64,000 nucleotides of DNA, taken from NCBI RefSeq assembly GCF_002387895.1, contig NZ_DGLI01000002.1, positions 7,829-71,828 on the forward strand. Reading direction: 5' to 3'. Source of the DNA: Clostridium sp. UBA4548 (lineage in GTDB: Bacteria > Bacillota > Clostridia > Clostridiales > Clostridiaceae). The translations under genes were made by a program, and so were the position numbers. The notes under the pieces were generated by a model. The model was not told the DNA's origin. It saw only the letters and a list, made by a program, of their open reading frames with translations, and ran no database searches. Below are positions 60,770 to 64,000 of the stretch, one piece after another; the first letter of the stretch is position 1, and each line of letters begins with the position of its first letter.

Positions 60770-61771
60770 TTATTCCACCTTATATGTGTTCTTAAAATCC
60801 TCAATAAATTTTTCGAATTTATCCTTTTCAGAAATTAACTCCTCCATTTTCTTGTTGAAGGTACCTTGTACCCAGTTAACCTCATTATAATAGTACCTAT
60901 TGCAAAGTCTCCAATAACGCTGAGGAAAAACTAAAAATCCATAAACAACCTTATATTCATCTTCCCTTAAAGGCGAAACGCTATTATATCCATCAAGAAT
61001 AATCTCAGCGAACTTAATATCCCAATTTTGACGCTTTAATACCTTAATCATAAAATTGGCTATGTCGTAGGCTCTCACTTCTCTTTTACAATAATCAAAA
61101 TCTATTACATTTACATTATTTTCATTGTCTATGATTATGTTATGGTAAGTAAAATCATGATGGCAAAAACTCTTCTCCTCTTCAGTAATTCTGCATATTT
61201 CAAAGTAATTTGAACTATTAAGGATTTGTAGTGCTTTTTTGCTTTGTTCTTTGTAATAATCTACTGACTTTAAATAGCTAATATCAAAATCTGCTTTATG
61301 ATTTTTCTTCTTTCTTACCATTTCTTTCATCTTATCAAAGGATTTGATTCTCTTTTCCATAAGATGTGGCCATCTTCCTAAGTCAGATTTTAACTTACTA
61401 TTCTCTGGCGGCTCATACCCCTTCGAAGCAATGTGAAGCTTTGCAAGACATTGTGCTGCGATTTTCAAGTCTTCTTCATTATAAAAGTCACATTCTCTTC
61501 CCTCAATCCATTGAGATAAGGTGTAAATATCCTCATTAACCACTGCATATGGATTTCCTTCCGTATTTAAAAAGTATCTATCTATATTTGGAAACCCATT
61601 TTTATAAAGATGCTCTTTTGCACCATAAACAAATAATAACTTTTGAGTTCCATAGCTTATTTTCTTTAAGCACTTAACGCCATCGTTTGTCTTTAAATGA
61701 TATACGCCTTTATTAGGCTTGATGCTCTCAATTTTTATATCGAATTGGCGTTCAATCTCAAATTCTCTCAT
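60770..61771 (-). CDS. CotS-family spore coat kinase-like protein
   Basis: The 333-residue protein has an aminoglycoside-phosphotransferase-like kinase fold as in CotS/CotI. N-lobe: V-K-C-L-K-K-I-S-Y (Lys) and the E-x-L region near 55; hinge W-I-E-G-R-E-C-D-F; catalytic loop F-C-H-H-D-F-T-Y-H-N-I-I (Asp and Asn); metal motif V-I-D-F-D-Y-C. All key residues are present, so it may be active. Bacillus CotI phosphorylates coat protein CotB; the substrate here is unknown. Divergent from the glycosyltransferase gene. ATG at 61771 with GAGGGGGTG upstream. Confidence 0.93.
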   Translation of the reverse strand: MREFEIERQFDIKIESIKPNKGVYHLKTNDGVKCLKKISYGTQKLLFVYGAKEHLYKNGFPNIDRYFLNTEGNPYAVVNEDIYTLSQWIEGRECDFYNEEDLKIAAQCLAKLHIASKGYEPPENSKLKSDLGRWPHLMEKRIKSFDKMKEMVRKKKNHKADFDISYLKSVDYYKEQSKKALQILNSSNYFEICRITEEEKSFCHHDFTYHNIIIDNENNVNVIDFDYCKREVRAYDIANFMIKVLKRQNWDIKFAEIILDGYNSVSPLREDEYKVVYGFLVFPQRYWRLCNRYYYNEVNWVQGTFNKKMEELISEKDKFEKFIEDFKNTYKVE

Positions 61772-61906
61772 CATAGTAACACCCCCTCTATAATTTATAT
61801 GTGTATTTAACTTTTTTTAGAATAAGAGTTAACATATTTTAATGTGTTGTAATAATATACATTAATATAATGGTTATTTTATTTATTAAGTTTAAGGAGT
61901 AGTGAT

Positions 61907-63037
61907 ATGAAAATTGGTATAGATTCACGAGCTGCTAAATGGTATAGGGGCACAGGTATAGGAACATATACTTATCAGCTTATTAATTCACTAAATAAAA
62001 TAGATAAGCTAAATGATTATTTACTTTTCACCCCTGAAGGCTATAGCAGTGATATTAAATTTAATAGAAACTTCAATATTAAATCCATTGCAGATACCAT
62101 GGCCTCAAACTTTTGGGATGATGTAAATATCCCTAATGAACTATATGATAAAAATATAAATTTATACCATGTACCTCAAAATGGTGTTGGTCTTCCAATA
62201 GAAAAAAATCACCCTTTTGTTATTACCCTTCATGATACAATTCCTATTCACATGCCCGAAACAGTGGGAGACAGGTACTTAAACATCTTCCAAAAGGATA
62301 TGGCGGGTATAGTTAGTCGTTGTGATGGAATCATTACAGTTTCTGAGTTTTCTAAAGAAGATATCTCACGGGACTTTAATTATCCAAAGGAAAAAATTTT
62401 CGTAACTCACCTAGCCAGTGAAGATATCTACAAACCCATAGATAGAGCTTTTTGCAAAGAAGTGCTGAAAAAACATTATGGACTAACCTCCAACTACATA
62501 CTATATGTAGGAGGTTTTAGTCCTCGAAAAAACATTGTAGGGCTTATTGAAGCTTTTAGCAGAATTATAAATGTAATTCCAAAGGATACAAATTTAGTTA
62601 TTGCAGGAAATAAGGGCAAATCCTACTCCATATATAAAGCCTGTGCTGAGAGATTAAAAATAGAAGATAGAGTTATTTTCCCAGGTTTTATATCCATGGA
62701 ACATATGCCCCACTTATATAATAACGCTTCCCTATTTGTGTATCCTTCCTTTTATGAAGGTTTTGGACTTCCTCCTATAGAAGCTATGGCTTGTGGTATT
62801 CCTGTAATTACCTCTAATGTAACTTCTATCCCTGAAGTAGTTGGTGATGCCGCTTTGCTATTTAACCCAAAGGAGACAGAAGTTCTTAGCGAAAAAATTT
62901 GTGAAGCCCTGATGAATGAACACCTAAGAATTAATTTAATTGTAAAGGGTTTTAAAAAAGCAAGAGCCTTAAGTTGGGACAAAACTGCTATTGAAACTCT
63001 TAAAGCCTATGAAGCTATAATTAAAGCAACTTCTTAA
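61907..63037 (+). CDS. Family 4 glycosyltransferase
   Basis: GT-B fold enzyme of 376 residues that transfers a sugar from a nucleotide donor. N-terminal R-G-T-G-I-G-T-Y-T-Y-Q-L, inter-domain V-G-G-F-S-P-R-K-N, and the donor-binding E-x7-E motif in Y-E-G-F-G-L-P-P-I-E-A-M-A-C-G-I-P-V are clear. It lies between two CotS-like kinase genes, an arrangement common in clostridia, so the likely setting is glycosylation of the spore surface. AAGGAG upstream of ATG. Confidence 0.93.
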   Translation: MKIGIDSRAAKWYRGTGIGTYTYQLINSLNKIDKLNDYLLFTPEGYSSDIKFNRNFNIKSIADTMASNFWDDVNIPNELYDKNINLYHVPQNGVGLPIEKNHPFVITLHDTIPIHMPETVGDRYLNIFQKDMAGIVSRCDGIITVSEFSKEDISRDFNYPKEKIFVTHLASEDIYKPIDRAFCKEVLKKHYGLTSNYILYVGGFSPRKNIVGLIEAFSRIINVIPKDTNLVIAGNKGKSYSIYKACAERLKIEDRVIFPGFISMEHMPHLYNNASLFVYPSFYEGFGLPPIEAMACGIPVITSNVTSIPEVVGDAALLFNPKETEVLSEKICEALMNEHLRINLIVKGFKKARALSWDKTAIETLKAYEAIIKATS

Positions 63038-63055
63038 AATTTATAGGACGAAACA

Positions 63056-63087
63056 AACCCTTAGTAATTTTAAAGTTACTAAGGGTT
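63056..63087 (+). terminator. Terminator after the glycosyltransferase gene
   Basis: Perfect 12-bp stem AACCCTTAGTAA / TTACTAAGGGTT with an 8-nt loop, followed by TTTCTTTTT. Also faces the convergent CotS-like gene. Confidence 0.93.
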
Positions 63088-63190
63088 TTTCTTTTTATTA
63101 TAAATGATTTTACATCTTATTATTTTCTATTCTCATGTGAATTAGCTTTTATGAATATTTGGGCAATGTGCTGTTCCCACTTTCTTCAGG

Positions 63191-64000
63191 TTATAAGTTG
63201 TAATGTTCTTTAAAACTCTCTAACATATCCTCTTTTTCCTTGAGATACTCAGTCTTATTTCTTAGTTTATAGATAAAGCTCTCTTCACTCCAAAGTTTTC
63301 TCTTTAAATAGTAATCTTTTATTAAATTACAAAAACCCTCTGGAATCCATAGCATTCCATATAAAACCTTAAGTTCTCTAGCATCAACAGGAAAAGTCCC
63401 CTTATATTCCTCTATAATTTCTATTACTTTCTCTAAATCATAGGCAAATCCCTTAGTTACCTTATTAATAATACTACAAAGATCACTAACTCTTAAATCA
63501 ATCACTGCATAATCAAAGTCTATAAAATATGCCTTTTCATTATCAATTAATATATTATGATAAGCTAAATCTTGGTGACAAACAGCAATGTTATTCTCTT
63601 CCTTACAAAGACTATCATATTCTGATTTCTTTAGAATACTTATACCTCTTGCCATGTGGCTTATGAATTTATCTAAACTATTTAAAAAGAGTTCATCAAA
63701 CTCATTCTTATTTTCATAGGTGGAAACTAGCTTTTTAAAATAATTAAGTTCTCCCAATTTTTTTTCATATTCTTCTATAGCTTTTTCAAGATTAGAGTAC
63801 TTACTCCACTTTTCAACTTTAAACCCTTTAGAGCTTAAATGCATTTTAGCCAAAGTCTTTACAGCTATAGACACTTCTAAGGGGTTATTGTATTCACATT
63901 CTCTTCCATTGATTAAATCCATAACCACATAGGTACTATCTCTCCACTGAGTATATATGTCACCATTTTTATTTTTTTCAAAGTTAATGCCTTGGTTAAA
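63191..64000 (-). CDS. CotS-family spore coat kinase-like protein (5' end outside window)
   Basis: The frame runs open to the right edge, so the N-lobe is missing from view; about 270 residues are present. The visible part aligns with the protein at 60770-61771: hinge D-L-I-N-G-R-E-C-E-Y, catalytic loop C-H-Q-D-L-A-Y-H-N-I-L-I, and metal motif F-I-D-F-D-Y-A-V. A GTG at 63928 could be called a start but lies within the hinge, so it is not real. The second copy beside the same glycosyltransferase indicates a paralogous pair. Confidence 0.9.
   Translation of the reverse strand, partial: FNQGINFEKNKNGDIYTQWRDSTYVVMDLINGRECEYNNPLEVSIAVKTLAKMHLSSKGFKVEKWSKYSNLEKAIEEYEKKLGELNYFKKLVSTYENKNEFDELFLNSLDKFISHMARGISILKKSEYDSLCKEENNIAVCHQDLAYHNILIDNEKAYFIDFDYAVIDLRVSDLCSIINKVTKGFAYDLEKVIEIIEEYKGTFPVDARELKVLYGMLWIPEGFCNLIKDYYLKRKLWSEESFIYKLRNKTEYLKEKEDMLESFKEHYNL

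Noticed and set aside
63928..63930. GTG as start of the last CotS-like gene
   Set aside because: The frame stays open to the window edge and the GTG falls inside the kinase hinge region, so the gene is partial.
1..64000. CRISPR arrays, prophage, complete insertion sequences, antiphage systems
   Set aside because: No regular direct-repeat array, integrase, transposase, phage structural or nuclease/toxin cluster was seen; nearly all genes are chromosomal housekeeping or sporulation genes.

Overview
The window is about 64 kb of AT-rich, tightly packed chromosome from an endospore-forming, anaerobic Clostridium-type Firmicute. Evidence includes a dense set of sporulation and germination genes (yyaC, mbl, spoIIID, spoIIQ, spoIID, spoIIR, a tricistronic gerA-type operon, sipL, yabG, cotS-like genes, an alpha/beta SASP), a rubredoxin-first 'reverse' rubrerythrin, a bifunctional AdhE, frequent GTG/TTG starts and strong AGGAGG-type ribosome binding sites. 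I saw no rRNA, tRNA, CRISPR array or complete insertion sequence.

Layout. 1-8.4 kb: yyaC, then a minus-strand sporulation/cell-wall block (ywmB-murA-spoIID-spoIIQ-spoIIID-mbl), in the same order as in Bacillus. 8.6-16.1 kb: F-type ATP synthase operon atpIBEFHAGDC; its delta subunit gene is about twice normal length. 16.7-28.9 kb: housekeeping cluster (GlcNAc-1-P transferase, dCMP deaminase, upp, rpiB, ywlE, tsaC, ZIP transporter, prfA, prmC, DUF1385, tdk), with a divergent Crp/Fnr-like regulator and reverse rubrerythrin inside it. 29-35.5 kb: rpmE and a SASP gene, then a copper block (duplicated-domain lipoprotein plus CopA under a CsoR-like operator, and an HMA/TauE-SafE/cupredoxin fusion). 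35.7-46.3 kb: rho, a two-component system, pyrG, a sensor-less sigma54 activator, a DUF1934 protein, ddl and spoIIR. 46.6-56.4 kb: gerA-type operon, ispE, sipL, veg and yabG. 56.6-64 kb: adhE, a polysaccharide deacetylase, and a glycosyltransferase flanked by two CotS-like kinases, the last cut by the window edge.

Most unusual points. (1) AtpH carries three tandem copies of the OSCP/delta C-terminal domain. (2) copA is intact except for one in-frame TGA exactly at the first Cys of the second GMTCxxC metal-binding motif, so it is either a selenocysteine candidate or a point nonsense mutation. (3) The Crp/Fnr-like regulator beside rubrerythrin has an inserted CxxCxxCxxC motif. (4) Intergenic DNA holds at least eight copies of a roughly 100-120 bp multi-hairpin repeat family and two copies of a separate MITE-like element with long terminal inverted repeats. 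(5) A short intergenic unit at 54.2-54.3 kb has a consensus sigmaA promoter, Spo0A boxes and an intrinsic terminator but no ORF, so it is a small-RNA candidate. Regulatory sites that fit their genes include a Fur/PerR-type box at the rubrerythrin promoter and a CsoR-like palindrome at the copper operon. All family assignments come from reading the sequence; no database search was possible.
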